64,000 nucleotides of DNA from Pseudocercospora fijiensis CIRAD86 (Eukaryota > Ascomycota > Dothideomycetes > Mycosphaerellales > Mycosphaerellaceae). Numbering within the stretch: position 1 is the first letter of the stretch; every line of letters starts with the position of its first letter. Position numbers and translations under genes: made by a program. The stretch lies in the NCBI RefSeq assembly GCF_000340215.1, contig NW_006921533.1:7231671-7295670 (forward strand), given 5' to 3'. Below the pieces are notes generated by a model that had not been told where the DNA came from, searched no databases, and saw only the letters and a list, made by a program, of their open reading frames with translations. Shown here in pieces: positions 50,880 through 62,488 of this stretch.

Positions 50880-53400
50880 AGAAAGTACAAACGATAGTTT
50901 AGAACTAGATTAGATATAGAAACTATATAAGCTACGAAAGTATAGTCGATATTCTTCGCTTACTAAGAGTAACTAGGAGAGGAAAGAAAGAGATAGAAAT
51001 ATAATTGCAGTTTAAAAGGATTCTAATTGCCTACTTCTTATACTAAATACATATACTAGAGTATTTGAGGTATATCCGACTTATCTACGAAATAGTATAT
51101 ATACTAAGTATCTAAGGTCTATCGGAATTATCTCCTAGCTTATATAGGCCGAGAGGCTCGCCTAAGGAGCGAAGCGTAGGAGGTAAACTAGTATCTTTCG
51201 CGAGGTTTAAAGGTATAGTAGTACGATACTATACAAAGACATACTAGATAGGGATACCTATATCGCTAGCTACGGGTCGTAACTATACGTTAGTACTCTA
51301 GAAAGACTATTAGCCTAAACATATATTCTACGCTTTAAGCTATTACTAGGTTAATTGCTTTATATAGAGGAACCCTACCGTTCGAACTATATTTAAACGG
51401 GTCTTAGATAACGACTAAATCGGTACGAATAAGGATCCGTAGTAAGCGATTTATTTCTACCGTAGGCTTAAAATAATAATCGTATAATACTACGACGTTA
51501 CGTTAAAGGATATCTATAGTATAAACGAGTCGGGATTTGTAATCGGACGCCTTACGCGATCTACGAGGAAGATAGTTATACTATACCGATAGCGAACTAC
51601 TTAGTCTATATAGCCCGGTAGTTACGAATAGATTATAGTAACTAAATCGATTAGACTAGACGGTTAAATAGGACCGCTATTTATAATTACGAAAGGAAAG
51701 TACTAGCATTTTATAGTAAATTATATTTATATTCTACGAAAGATCCTTAAGGACCCGCTTATAGTTTACGCGTTATCTAAAAATAGATAAAGTAACTCCG
51801 ACTATAGTTTTAACTAGCTTGAAAGGTTCGAAGCCGCAATCCGCGAGCGAGCGACTAATAAAGATTTCGACGAGGATAGAGACCTAGTTGTCTAGAAACT
51901 ACGATACTAGATACTAATCTTCGATAGATATAAATTATATCTTACGTATAAGTTTATCGTATTCTATAAAGTAAACTAAATACTCTTATATCTGCTCCTT
52001 CCGTTTACTACGTATTTGATATAGCTTCTAGATATCGGTATATTTAGTCTACTAGGATAGAGGTACTCCGAAGTAGTAAAAGTATAGAATTCGAACCTTA
52101 GTATATAGTCTACGATCGATCGGAAGATCTTTATTCGGCTCTATACTCGGATCCGACTTTTAATATTTATACCTTCGAATATATATATAATATTCGTAGC
52201 CTATAGCATTTAGGTACTAGATAGAGAAGTACTTGCTAAGCGACTATCGGAAGAATCCTACTTAATTAGGTCGAGTATTACGACTTATCTAAAATAATAT
52301 ATATATTAGAGATCGACTAGAATTTAATATCGGTCGCGTTTTAGCTTTTATAAAGGGTAAAAGAAGAAGGGTATCCGCTAGTATCGTAGCTCCTAGTTCT
52401 ATAGTCGTAGAATACGTATATTGCAATTTACGTTTAATATAAGGTTAAGTTAGAGTCTACCTTCGTAAAATAAGTCTCCTGTCTCGGGCTACTACTAGAG
52501 AGTTAAACCCCGTAGTCTATACCCGTATCTAGTATACTATAATCGTTTAGGTCTACGATATCGTAGGATACGTCCGGATCTCTAGGCTCTCGAAAGTAAA
52601 ATACAAATCGGTATCTTACCTATAAAGGACGTACCTAGATATTTATTCCCGATACTAATTAGGATTTTAGGATTCTAGTATTTCCTCCGGGTTCGTAGAT
52701 TGCGCCGTATACTACGATAGTACGAAGTAGATTACGTATACTATAGATCTCTACCTATATCCGCCTATAATAGACTATACGCGATATACGACTCTAAGGA
52801 AAATAATACGAGGTATAGCAGCTCTCGAGGCTAGAGCTAAACTCGTAGAAGATAAAGTTAGTAAAATACGGGACTATATAGAATAGAATCGTAAGAAGCG
52901 AAAGAATAACGTACTCTATAATAAAAAGCTTAGGAAGAAGCGTTATTATTACCTTAAAGATATTATCGCCTTCGAAGCGTATAAAGAGAAGTATCGGGGA
53001 CTACGAGAGATATAGTAGGTAGAGCTAGCTATATAACGCAGTCTACTCCTATAAAGGAAGACTAAAACTTAAAATAAACTTACTAACCTAAAGGAAAAAC
53101 ATAGGTAAACGCTATTTATATTAAAGACTATAGAAGACAAGATATAAAAGGCAAAGAAAGATATATATATTTAGAAGAAGGATAGAGGTAAATAAGGATA
53201 TTAAAATTCTCGAGAAGGAAGATATCGCTACGTAAACCGCGTTCCTAATTGGCTTAATAGATATAGCGAATATATATAATACTCTAACTCGGGCGAAAGT
53301 AACTTACGATAAGGTAGAGAAAGAGCGTAAGAACGTAGAAAGCGAGCTAAAGATAATTGCTAATATATATAAAGACTAAACTACGAAACCTAAAACGTCC
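50880..53400 (+). pseudogene. pogo/Fot1-type DDE transposase
   Basis: Tc1/mariner-superfamily transposase. The DNA-binding part is poorly kept; FI.RNPTVRTIFKRVLDND (about 51356-51412) matches the CENPB-type segment. D1 lies in SINESGFVIGR: Asp is now Asn at 51534-51536. GPLFIITRKE follows. D2 is kept at 51923-51925 (FDRYK.YLTYKFI, for DGH.SH). LLPPFTTYLI.LLDIGIF contains D3 at 52031-52033, 36 codons after D2. A Lys-rich coiled coil and YVNRVPNWLNRY (53229-53264) end the protein, shared with the relic at 38.7 kb. D1 and D2 are in different frames, so there is at least one indel besides TAG/TAA stops. Confidence 0.88.
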
Positions 53401-53738
53401 TAGGATTACTTTTAATCTTTACTATCGTAGAATACGATAAGTAGAACGTAGGTTAAAATAGAAGAGATTAAATAGATTAATAACAACAATATTAGGCGAT
53501 AGTAAGAGGACTTAGATTTACGGAGCGGAAGCGAGATAGAAGATAGCGACGACGAAAAGAGTAGCAGCGGCTTAGATTTTAAAGTTTTAGAGATTAATAA
53601 TCGTATTAGACGACTACCCTTACTACTTATAGAGATAGAAGTATAGTATATAGAACTAATTTAATTTACTTTTATCGTATTATATATACTAGTATTTAGG
53701 AAGTATTGTTCTTACTAGGAGCGTACCTTACTAGTAGA

Positions 53739-53782
53739 TAGGATAGCGGAAAACCGGTCGTAGCGGAATACTAGTCTAAAAT
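53739..53782 (-). repeat. Right TIR, 44 bp
   Basis: Exact reverse complement of 48167-48210. Confidence 0.95.
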
Positions 53783-54105
53783 ATTATATAATCTTTTTAA
53801 GTAACTACTAAATGCTAGCGATCTTTTTAAGCTACTAGTAATCTACTATTTAGGTAGTAAGTGATTTATTTAAGCTACTAGTAGCAATCTAACTAAAATA
53901 GTAGTTTATAAATAGTTCTTAAATAACTTGTATAGATAAATATAGTCTTTAGAATACTTTATATATTAGAAATTAATTAGTTTTTGCCTTTAGTTATACT
54001 TATAATTAACTTTCTACTTTATAGTATATTATAGCACTAAGACTTACATATACCTTACTAGTAAGCTATAGTCTTACCTATAGCTCGATATCCTAAGCTA
54101 GAGTA
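53783..54105. other. AT-rich spacer between pogo element and gypsy 2
   Basis: Contains repeats of a TTTAAGCTACTAGTA-like motif (about 53827, 53871). No gene. It may include the outer part of the gypsy 2 LTR. Confidence 0.4.
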
Positions 54106-54556
54106 TTAGGGCTAAAGAGGCTATATGTAATTAGTATATAACTAGGCCGAGTAAAGCTAGGGTCTCGATGCCTTAGAGAGGGCTTGGCGCTTAGCGTTAG
54201 GCTAACTTGCCTGCCTTCCTCCCTCTCCTCCTAGATCCTTATCGAATACTACTATACCTACTACTACCCTATCTACCTACTAACACAACCTATATTATAT
54301 AGTATTCGATCTACCCTTTAAGGGCAGCAGCTAGATAGTCCTTATTTCAAGCTTTTAGCGGTATAGCTACGAAAATTACTAATCTAACTATATTACGCCC
54401 GAGAACGGGACCTATACGTACTATTCTATTAGAATAACCGTACTAATTACTAAACAAGGCCTTCTATACGGCCTATTATACTAAGTCGATCGCACTAGAC
54501 CTATACCTACTAATTCCGCTATATCTGTACTATAAGGGGCCTATAATATATTATTA
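54106..54556 (+). repeat. Gypsy 2 5' LTR/leader
   Basis: Shared with 6145-6595 (minus). It holds ATTAGGGCTAAAGAGGCTAT, a 'gccgagtaaagctagggtc' block and a pyrimidine-rich stretch at 54210-54240. LTR ends and the primer-binding site were not resolved. Confidence 0.5.
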
Positions 54557-55900
54557 GTGCTACCCCTTATAATAGCCGGCTTATTACGAAGTACTAATAA
54601 TAGTAACAACAACCGCGGCGCCTCTAGTAGCGCTAGCAACGACAACGCTAGTAGTATAGGGCCTGCTAAAGAACCTACTAAAGAACCTATAGTCGAAGGG
54701 GATAATCTATCGTTGCCTATTAACGATATTCTTAACAATATTATTAATCGTCGATATAACTAACTAGCTTTTAGCCCCTAGCTAGTAGCGAGACTTTAAG
54801 AAGCTACTTAGAATAGACTCGCTGCTCTACGTTAAGAATAATAGCTAAAGGACAACCTCCTCGAGATTCGCCGCCTATAGGAGTCTCTAATAACTAATAC
54901 TAAACTAACAATAGGGCCTTCCTTATTATCCGTCCCTATCTAGAAGAAGGATGCTAAGCTTAAGGACTGCACTGTATTTAACGGCTCTAGTCGCAAGCAA
55001 TATAATAATTATATACGTAATTGTAAGCTTAACTAGCGAAATGTACTAAGGGCTCTTCTAGACGACTACTCGTTTATCTTCTACGCTATATAGTATATTA
55101 ATAGCGACCTAAAACGCACCTAGGATAACTATTTTAACTCCCTTAGCGATTAGACTGCTATTTAGTAGCAAACCTATAAGACTATTATACTAGACACCCT
55201 TAGAAACCCTATACTAAGGCAACAATATGCTTAGGATTAGTACCTTCGAGCTAAGCAAAAGACGGATTAATCGGCTCGCTTATTTAAGGCCTATTTAAAG
55301 ACCCTCTAAGATAACCTTCCGGCTAAGACTAATTCTATATAGATCTCGGAAATACGCCTAAAACTTAGATAGGAGCTTATCCTTAAATTAGACCGCCGCC
55401 GTATATTTGAATAGGCTAACCTAATACGCATTTAATTTATAGTCGAAGTAGAAACAGCTAAACGAGCTGTTTAGCTTTAATAACGACTAGAATCGAGGAT
55501 CCGACTAGCTAGTACTAACCGTAGCAACCGTAGCCGCGGCGGAAACTAAAGTTCCTACTAAGGTAATAATACTAATAATAGAAACAGTAACATTATTAAC
55601 CGTAGAAGAAGCCGTAGCCGACGGCTATATAGAGGAGGCCGTAATAGGGGCCGTAGAAGGGGCTCGTATCCCTATAATACTAACCGTTCGGCTAATAATA
55701 ATAGCAATAGCGGTTATAGCAATATTCTAACCGGATTGAAGTACTATAACTGTAACAGTACTAGCTATCTACTAGGCTAATGCGAGAAACCTAAGGATTA
55801 GGCCCGAATTAACCGTACTTCCGCTAAGCATAGGAGGCACCTCTCTACCGCTAATTCTACCCCTATCGGCTCTTTTAATTAGTCGAAAAAAGAATAAGCG
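54557..55900 (+). pseudogene. Gypsy 2 gag
   Basis: Starts at ATG 54557 (MLPLIIAGLLR), followed by an Asn/Ser-rich N-terminus, the acidic EPIVEGDNLSLP segment and a capsid region at about 54950-55450 (TVFNGSSRKQYNNYIRNCKL). A basic Arg/Gly stretch (RRRSRSRRLYRGGRNRGRR, 55599-55655) precedes a CCHC knuckle at 55742-55783. There the second and last Cys are kept, the first Cys and the His are Tyr, and a stop precedes the last Cys. The start is supported by the second copy at 6132 (minus), which begins identically. The overlapping minus ORF 54541-54738 is a shadow. Confidence 0.85.
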
Positions 55901-55984
55901 CCGCACTAAATATTAGCCTTATACGGCGTAGAACTATCGACATTGTGCTAGCTATTATACGTACCTATCTTATATAGGACATAT

Positions 55985-57980
55985 ATAGTATTAACTATAG
56001 AAGCAATGTTATACTAGACCTAGGCAATTTAGTTAGCGTCCTTATTAACTATCGCCTAGCTAAACAATTAGACCTCCGATAACTAAATAGGACTAATATA
56101 CCAATCCTTGCTTAGTTAAATAACGCTCGGCACTTAACCTATAGAGCCTACTATATTTATATAGTTCTAAAAGACGACCTCGGCAATAAACGCCTACTAG
56201 ACTTTACTGCCTACGTAGTAGATATAGACAACCTTCTAGCTAATATTGTCCTTAGCAACCCTGTTCTTAAGCAATACGCTATAGCTATAGACTTAGGCAG
56301 CTAATAGTAGCAATTTAGAATCCCTAGGAAGGAGAACATTAAATATATTAACATTAGCGAGTATCCTAACAATATTAAGGTTCTGTTTATTAGTAGCCTA
56401 ACGCTAGCCTCCGCCTTAGCTAATCCGACTACCGACCTACTCGGTAGTAATAACGATAAACCTGTGCCTCCTAATAGTATAGACCCTAATTAGCTTGCTC
56501 GCATACCGTAGCCTATTTAAGAAACCTATATTTATGTGTTTAAGTACTACCTAGCATCGATACTGCCTATATTTAAAAAGATAGACTATAAGATCGACAT
56601 TATAGAGGGCAAGGAGGTTCCTTTTAGACTACTCTATAACCTTAGTAAACGAGAGCTTGCTATATTACGTAAATACCTAGATAAGAACCTAGCTAATAGT
56701 CGAATTCAGTACAGTAATAGCCCTGCTAGTATACTAATCCTATTTGTTCTAAAGAAGGATAGTAGCCTACGCCTATATATTAATTACCGTAGACTTAACG
56801 CTGTTACTATTAAGGACCGTTATCTACTTCTACTTATTAATAAGACCTACGATCGCCTATCCGGTACCTACTTCTATACTATACTAGACATTAAGGATAC
56901 GTACTATTGTATCTGTATTCGTAAGGGCGATAAATAGAAAACAGCCTTCTATACCTGCTATAGCTATTTCGAGTATTTAGTTATACTATTTAGGCTAGCT
57001 AATGCCCCTACTATATTCTAGTCCTACATTAATCGGGCCCTATCCGGCCTATTAGATTACCTCTACATAGTTTACCTAGATAATATCCTAGTTTATATAC
57101 ACTTACCTAACATTGCGGAGCACTAGGCTACAGTCCGTAAGGTGCTTAACTGCCTACGAGCCTATAGCTTGTATTGCAAGCCTTCTAAATATACCTTTGC
57201 TACTAAGGAGGTGTCCTTCCTTAGCTTCCTCGTACTAACTAATAGTATTAAAGCTAATCCTAATTAGATTAAGACTATTACTAAATAGCTAATACCTAGT
57301 AGCGTTAAAGAACTCTAATTATTCCTAGGTTTTACTAACTTTTACCGTCGATTTATTAAGGGCTATTCGAGGCATATAATGCTACTAACTAAGCTTACTA
57401 AGACTAAGGCCAACCCTTCTAGAGAGTTCAAATAGACTAACAAAACACAAGCCGCTTTTAACGGTCTAAAGCAACGCTTTACTAAAGTCCCTTTGTTATA
57501 CTATTTCGTGCTAAGTAAGCAGATCCGTATTAAGACTAACGCTTTACAGTTCGCTATATTAGCTATTATGTCACAATAAGCTAATAATACCTATTAGCAC
57601 CCGATTGCCTTCTTTTTACGTAAGATAATCGATATAGAACGTCGATACGAGACCTATAAGTAAGAGCTCTTAGTAATTGTAGAAGCCTTTAAGTATTAGC
57701 GCTACTATCTCGATAGTGCTTAGCACCCTATTTAGGTCTATACGGACTATAACAACCTGCGTAGTATTACTAAGGTTACAAGGGTTATAGGTCGATAGGC
57801 TAGATAGGCCGTCTACCTCGCCGGGTTCGATTTTAATATATTATACCGGCTAGGCGTAAGTAACTCTACTAATAGCCTATCGAGGCGACCTAATTACGAT
57901 AGCGAGACTTAGTATATTAATTCTTTGTTTCTAACCCTATAGTATAAGATTGCTAAAGCCTATACTATTAATAAGCAAGC
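55985..57980 (+). pseudogene. Gypsy 2 protease, RT and RNase H
   Basis: The protease site is degraded: NVILDLGNLVSVLINYRLAK near 55999-56060. RT has an unbroken 133-codon ORF at 56536-56937 with KIDIIEGKEVPFRLLYNLSK, FVLKKDSSLRLYINYRRLN and LDIKDTYY. The catalytic YLDD reads YLDN at 57073-57084: the second Asp is lost by a RIP-type change. FLGFTNFYRRFIKGYS follows near 57325-57370. RNase H spans about 57520-57900 (IRIKTNALQFAILAI, then HPIAFFLRKI, ELLVIVEAFK and VYTDYNNL). A gypsy linker continues to 58375. Confidence 0.93.
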
Positions 57981-58364
57981 GTAGGATAAGCGGACTTCCG
58001 GACCCCGCGGCGGCAGTAAATACTATAGCGGAGTTATCGTTCTTTTAGTATGCGTTAGAAAGGACGTAGATCGCTCGAGCTATAATAACTCGATTAAAGA
58101 CATTACTATCTATAGTAATAGCCTATATAGCGATAGCACTATAGAAGAGGTTATAGTAGTTCCGGCTGCTAGTGCTATTAGATATATATAATACGTACCT
58201 CGTTCGATAGCGAGGGTACTATTAAATAATCTTACAAATAGGGATAGTTAATCGTTTATAGATAAGCTATTACGTACTTAGTAGAGGGACGCCTTTGCTA
58301 TCGAACGTATTAATAAGCTTATAAGTAGGCGAACGACTCGATCTAGTAAGAGTAACTAGTCGAT

Positions 58365-58375
58365 CGATAATAAAG
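58365..58375 (+). repeat. 11-bp target-site duplication, left
   Basis: CGATAATAAAG; the same 11 bases stand at 62478-62488. In frame they encode ...S-I-D-N-K on the left and F-D-N-K-G-C-L-K on the right, so the gypsy linker was duplicated by the insertion. Confidence 0.85.
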
Positions 58376-58529
58376 ATATAAGTATATCAACCTAAACAAG
58401 GGTATAGATCGCGCCGCTACGGCGGCTAGGTTTGCTACGGCGCTTATCTACTTCTATAGTTATTAACAGGCTATATATAGACCGCTAAGAGGTCCAATTT
58501 CGAGCTAATTTGAAGCCTTGTAATAGCAT

Positions 58530-60540
58530 AGTATAGGCCTGCTTACAATGAAGCTAAACTAGACCTTATCTAGAGACTATTTCTACCTATTTGTTTATCG
58601 ACCTGTTCTACCTCTTCCTCGTATTACGTGCCGCCTTTGTTTTAACCTCACTATCGCCAATTCTACGCTCTTTATTATATATAAGCCTTCGTACGCTAAA
58701 CACCTGTCGCCTAAGGATGTAGAGTTGTTGCTTAGTAAGCTAGAAGTTAAGCGGCCGGTACCTGTATCTCGTAAACCGTAATAATCTCGTACTAAGCGTA
58801 TTGTTATAGTTTAAGAGCCCGTTTCTACTAAATCTGTACGATCGAAGGCGCCTATTCTTCTACCCTACTAGTAGTAATAAGGGCATTCGAATAGAAGGCT
58901 TCGAATACGACGAATACCGCTATTTCGTGTCGAACGTATAGTACTATAAGAACCGGCCGAACTACCTATCGAATAATAGTAATAGGCGACTATATCGACG
59001 ACTTAGCTTTAAGTGTCGCATCTATAAGCGCTATATAGACTATTAGCGCGCGGAAATGGCTCTAGAAGTCGTTATAACTGCTTAGATACGTAAGAGGCCT
59101 TAGCGGAAGCGTATAGCGTATACGAAGCCTTGTTTCGACTATCGCGCGAAGTTAACTATTATCGAGGTCTACGAGAAGGGACTAAGAGCCGAATTTAGCG
59201 AGTTTCTCGATAACTGCGTGCTACGCAGTCTACCTAATGGTTTAACGGTCGTGAGACCGGCTTACGTAATGCTTTTGCCGCTAAATAAGTGCTATTCGCA
59301 TAGTCTCGAGTTTGTCGATAGTCTAGTAGTTAATAATAGTATAAAGGCCGTATAGAAAGAGATGCTCGATTTTCGAGCTAGTAAGTAGATTCTTAGTACC
59401 TTACAGACCTTATATTAACCTGTTTCTAGGCTTAACGTTAGTCGCTTAGTTAGTAGAAGAAATAAGACGGCCTAAACAGAAGCAAGTATAGTACGACGCT
59501 AGCGCCGTAGCAATTACTTAAGACCGCGTTAGCAACGCCAATCGAGAAGTCCTTTATCGATTAAGTAACAAGCGAAGAGATAGTGCGGAAATAGGGGTTA
59601 TAGCCTAACTTTAGCAGGCATACGACTACTTAAGCGCTAAATTTAGCGGTAGACGAGGCCTCGTACGAATAATTAAGTCTCGTAGACTTAATAGAAAGCT
59701 ATATAGAGGCCTTGTTTAGGCTTCTAACTAGCAACTTCGAGCCCTTCGCAACTATAGGTCTTTGTTTCTATTAGACTCGACCTATTGTACGAATAAGCTA
59801 AAATAGCCTCTGTCGATAGTCTACGTCCGCAATAACTACCTTAAATGGCTTCTAGCGGCTTACTTCCTTCTAGACTACGAGCAGGCATACCTAATTAAGA
59901 TAGCAATCTCAACCCTTCGAGAAATAGCTTAATCCGACTAGATTAAGAAGGTTAGCGAATACGATAGATATAGGAAGTACTTCTACGTTAACGACGGACT
60001 ATTCTAGTAAAGCCAAAGATCAAGACGATTTGAACTAGACTAAATAGTCTTCTTAGATACCGCTATAGTCGATTACTAACGACTTAGCGAGTAAGCAACT
60101 CGGTATAATTCAAGGCCTTATAGATTATAGCATTATTTAGCGCCTCTGCTAACGCTATCTTATTAAAACCCTCGAGAAGCACTTTAAGCGCTTTCTAACT
60201 ACCTTTAAGGCTATAACTAACGCATTGTTTATTACAAGAGACTAAGAAGAATGCTAGCAGTTTATTAAGACTGCACAGAGCGACCTACTAAGCTATAGTA
60301 TACTAAAGGCGGTCGAGAAATTAGACTATTTAAAGAAGAAGTAGATAGCTTCTAAGAGCGATCGATAGGCGACTTAGGTACGGCTCGGAGATCCCCTTTT
60401 AATAGCCGTTCGAACAACTAGTCCACTAGAGGGCTATTACGTATACTTAAAGCGCCGAGATAAGCGTTAGATGCGCAAATAGAGCTTGCGAGGTACGTAT
60501 TCGTCCCCTATTTACAATGTTGTCCGAATTTATATAAAAG
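58530..60540 (+). pseudogene. MULE transposase
   Basis: The N-terminal part (58530-59600) is in several frames; one stretch (59161 on) reads IEVYEKGLRAEFSEFLDNCV and is not recognised. The catalytic domain is clear. LFLLDSTYCTNKLKQPLSIV (one residue read through a stop) holds the first Asp, intact at 59774-59776, and matches the D-x-T-Y-K-T-N signature of MULEs. A hydrophobic FLLDYEQAYLIKIAISTLRE follows. After a frame change, FLTTFKAITNALF and RTTSPLEGYYVYLKR (60411-60455) match the TTSRVEG.H..LK motif. The middle Asp region (about 60060-60120) is too damaged to place. TAG/TAA stops throughout. Confidence 0.87.
60529..60540 (+). promoter_or_regulatory. TATA-like box of the MULE passenger gene
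   Basis: TTTATATAAAAG, 120-130 bp before the ATG at 60661. A pyrimidine-rich and CAACAAC-type leader lies between (60590-60645), as seen in fungal promoters. Inference from position and sequence only. Confidence 0.45.
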
Positions 60541-60660
60541 AAGCCCTCTTCTGCATTTTTTAGAATAGCTAGAATTCCTTAGAACGGCTCCTTCGACTAT
60601 ATTCTTCTTCCCTTCTATACTATAACTACTAACAACAACTAACTGTTTCTAGGCCTTATA

Positions 60661-62223
60661 ATGCACCTATTCCAACTCGACGATTATATCCGCGAGCGCG
60701 TACGATAAAACGGTATTGTCGATACCTACGGTTAGCTACTAATGTAGCGGAAATACAACACTCCGGCCTTTAAACACCTACTACTTTCGGTATAGAAGAA
60801 GATAGCTAATAAGCTTATATAGTATTATAAGGATATAGACAATAATAAGCCTACTTAGCGGATAGCTCTACCTGCTTTATACGACGACGTATATACTAAA
60901 TGCTTCTACTACTTCTAGTATAGCTATTACCTGCCTTGTAAGTATATCTAGCGCTTCTATATTACTAGTGCGAGTATTCTTACGCTACGACGTTGTTAGT
61001 TATATAAGAGCCGCTTTTAAGGTCCAAACAGCAATCTTATATACCCTAAGTAGCATAATACTAGGCTTGTTATCGATGACGATAACTAGTTAGGTAAAGC
61101 GACCTACGTTGATATTAATAAGGCTCTAGGAGTGTTACGAAAGCGCCGAGTTAAGGAATACTTCTATTCTATACAAGAAGCAGTTATATAGGCCTTCTTC
61201 CGCTTCTACGATGCGTAGGCTTCTAATCTGAACGACGCTTAGCAATACGAGGCCCTCCTATAGTAGGTAACTAACTACGCCTTAATAAACTAGAAGTTAA
61301 TAAACGATTACATAAACGACTGGTTTGAACGTAGCGCTAAAGAGGCTAAATTAACACCTTATCGTACTTCTAAGTAGCGAGGTGTTAACGATAGGCCGTT
61401 GCGGCAACTAGTCTTCTATACGGTCGCATTGCCAACTCCGCCTCTATTAGTTGCCTTAACTAATACTAACCTTCTAGATACATATAGGCCTCGTATTATT
61501 GTCGAAGGCTATTCTTTGCTAGTCTACAGTCTACCTAATAAGAACGGCTTTGTTACTTAGGTCGAAGACAGTAAAGAAGACGCACTATACGAGGTTAAGG
61601 ATAACCTATTTAATAGCCTCTTAGATACAGACCTTCTATAATTAACGCTAATTAGTCGATTACCGCTATCTTTGCTAAAGGACGCTAGCAAAAGTAATTA
61701 ACACGATAACGACGAGGCATTAAGGCATTAATAGCCGTTGCTATCCTCCTTACTAGACGATTTGCCCTTACTAAGTAAGCTATTTCTACCTTCTATAGCA
61801 GAGCTACCTTCTATAGCAGAGCTACCTTCTATAGTAGAGCTACCTTCTATAGTAGAGCTACCTTCTATAGTAGAGCTACCTTCTATAGCAGAGCCACCTT
61901 CTATAGTAGAGCCACCTTCTATAGCAGAGCTACCTTCTATAGCACTATCTATAGCAGAGCTACCTTCTATAGCACTATCTATAGCTCTGCATTCTTTACC
62001 TATATAGTCGCCTAGTAAGGATACTTCAATTAATCTACTATAGCTATTAGGTAGCTCTTATAAACCTCGTCGTTAGAAGCCTTTAATTAGTAAGCCTATA
62101 ACACCTTCGAAACGCGCTCGTAGAAGGTTATACGCAGGTGCACTACCTAAACCGCACCGGATAGATTAATCCTCTCGTATACTATCTCCTACACTAATTA
62201 GACTACTAAAACGACGGATCTAA
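60661..62223 (+). pseudogene. MULE passenger gene, unknown, with PSIAEL repeats
   Basis: One plus frame from ATG 60661 (MHLFQLDDYIRERVR) to about TAA 62221, some 520 codons, interrupted only by TAA/TAG. No frameshift is needed, unlike the neighbouring transposase. Segments include NKLIQYYKDIDN-like, TYVDINKALGVLRKRRVKEY and PRIIVEGYSLLVYSLPNKNG. At 61789-61985 a hexapeptide PSIAEL/V repeat occurs about ten times; then a basic Pro/Ser-rich tail (KPLISKPITPSKRARRRLYAG). No zinc, DDE or helicase motif is seen. It could be a second transposon protein or a captured host gene. The ORF 61738-62007 is the unbroken repeat part of this frame. Confidence 0.65.
61789..61985 (+). repeat. 18-bp coding tandem repeat (about 10 units)
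   Basis: Unit CCTTCTATAGCAGAGCTA, eight regular copies from 61789 to 61932, then two copies with a 12-bp insertion (CACTATCTATAG type). In the regular copies the differences between units (CAG/TAG and CCA/CTA) are CpA to TpA, a small internal record of RIP. Confidence 0.95.
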
Positions 62224-62340
62224 GGAGAGGTTGTCGCTTCTAAGCGGTAGAAGTGGTAGTGCTAAGGTGCAGGCGTAGACTTAGTCGTTTTCGAGCGATT
62301 ACGGCTATTCGGAACGGTGGAAATCCGAGGTAATTAGGTT

Positions 62341-62374
62341 GTACAAGGGGTGTTTGTAATACCCCGATTTGTAC
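62341..62374. other. Strong hairpin near the right end of the MULE
   Basis: Nested stem GTACAA-GGGGT ... ACCCC-(GAT)-TTGTAC. The segment TGTAATACCCC within it resembles starts of some fungal LTRs, but no second copy is present. It could be a terminator or subterminal structure. Confidence 0.6.
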
Positions 62375-62477
62375 ACTAATTTTAGTAGTTATAGGGCACT
62401 CTGCAGGGTAGTACGGAACCTATAGGGTGTGCTTAAGCTACCTCGAATTTACTTTCTAGGTTAATCTACTCGCACTT

Positions 62478-62488
62478 CGATAATAAAG
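62478..62488 (+). repeat. 11-bp target-site duplication, right
   Basis: CGATAATAAAG, identical to 58365-58375. Confidence 0.85.

Larger units (their letters stand above)
48167..53782. mobile_element. 5.6-kb TIR element with pogo/Fot1-type transposase
   Basis: Perfect 44-bp inverted repeats at 48167-48210 and 53739-53782 (containing TATTCCGCTACGACCGG) enclose a plus-strand pogo-like transposase in the right half. TA at 48171-48172 and 53777-53778 could be the TA target duplication of Tc1/mariner elements, with flanking bases matching by chance or through a longer imperfect repeat. Fot1-type elements are usually about 2 kb; this one is more than twice that because of an unexplained left half. 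The identity of the TIRs despite strong RIP inside is notable. Confidence 0.85.
58376..62477 (+). mobile_element. MULE (Mutator-like) transposon nested in gypsy 2
   Basis: 4102 bp between two 11-bp direct repeats; Mutator-like elements typically make 8-11-bp duplications. It carries a MULE-type transposase (plus) and a second, unrelated gene downstream (60661-62223). No convincing long TIR was found: the two ends share only scattered matches, so it would be a low-TIR or non-TIR MULE. A GC-rich palindromic stretch GCCGCTACGGCGGC lies near the left end (about 58411-58424) and a strong hairpin near the right end (62341-62374). Confidence 0.85.

Noticed and set aside
54541..54738. Minus-strand ORF of 65 codons
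   Set aside because: Antisense shadow of the gypsy 2 gag start; its apparent similarity to 5939-6148 only mirrors gag conservation.
62341..62440. Start of a separate LTR (TGTAATACCCC)
   Set aside because: No second copy in the window, and the 11-bp duplication at 62478 places this inside the MULE.
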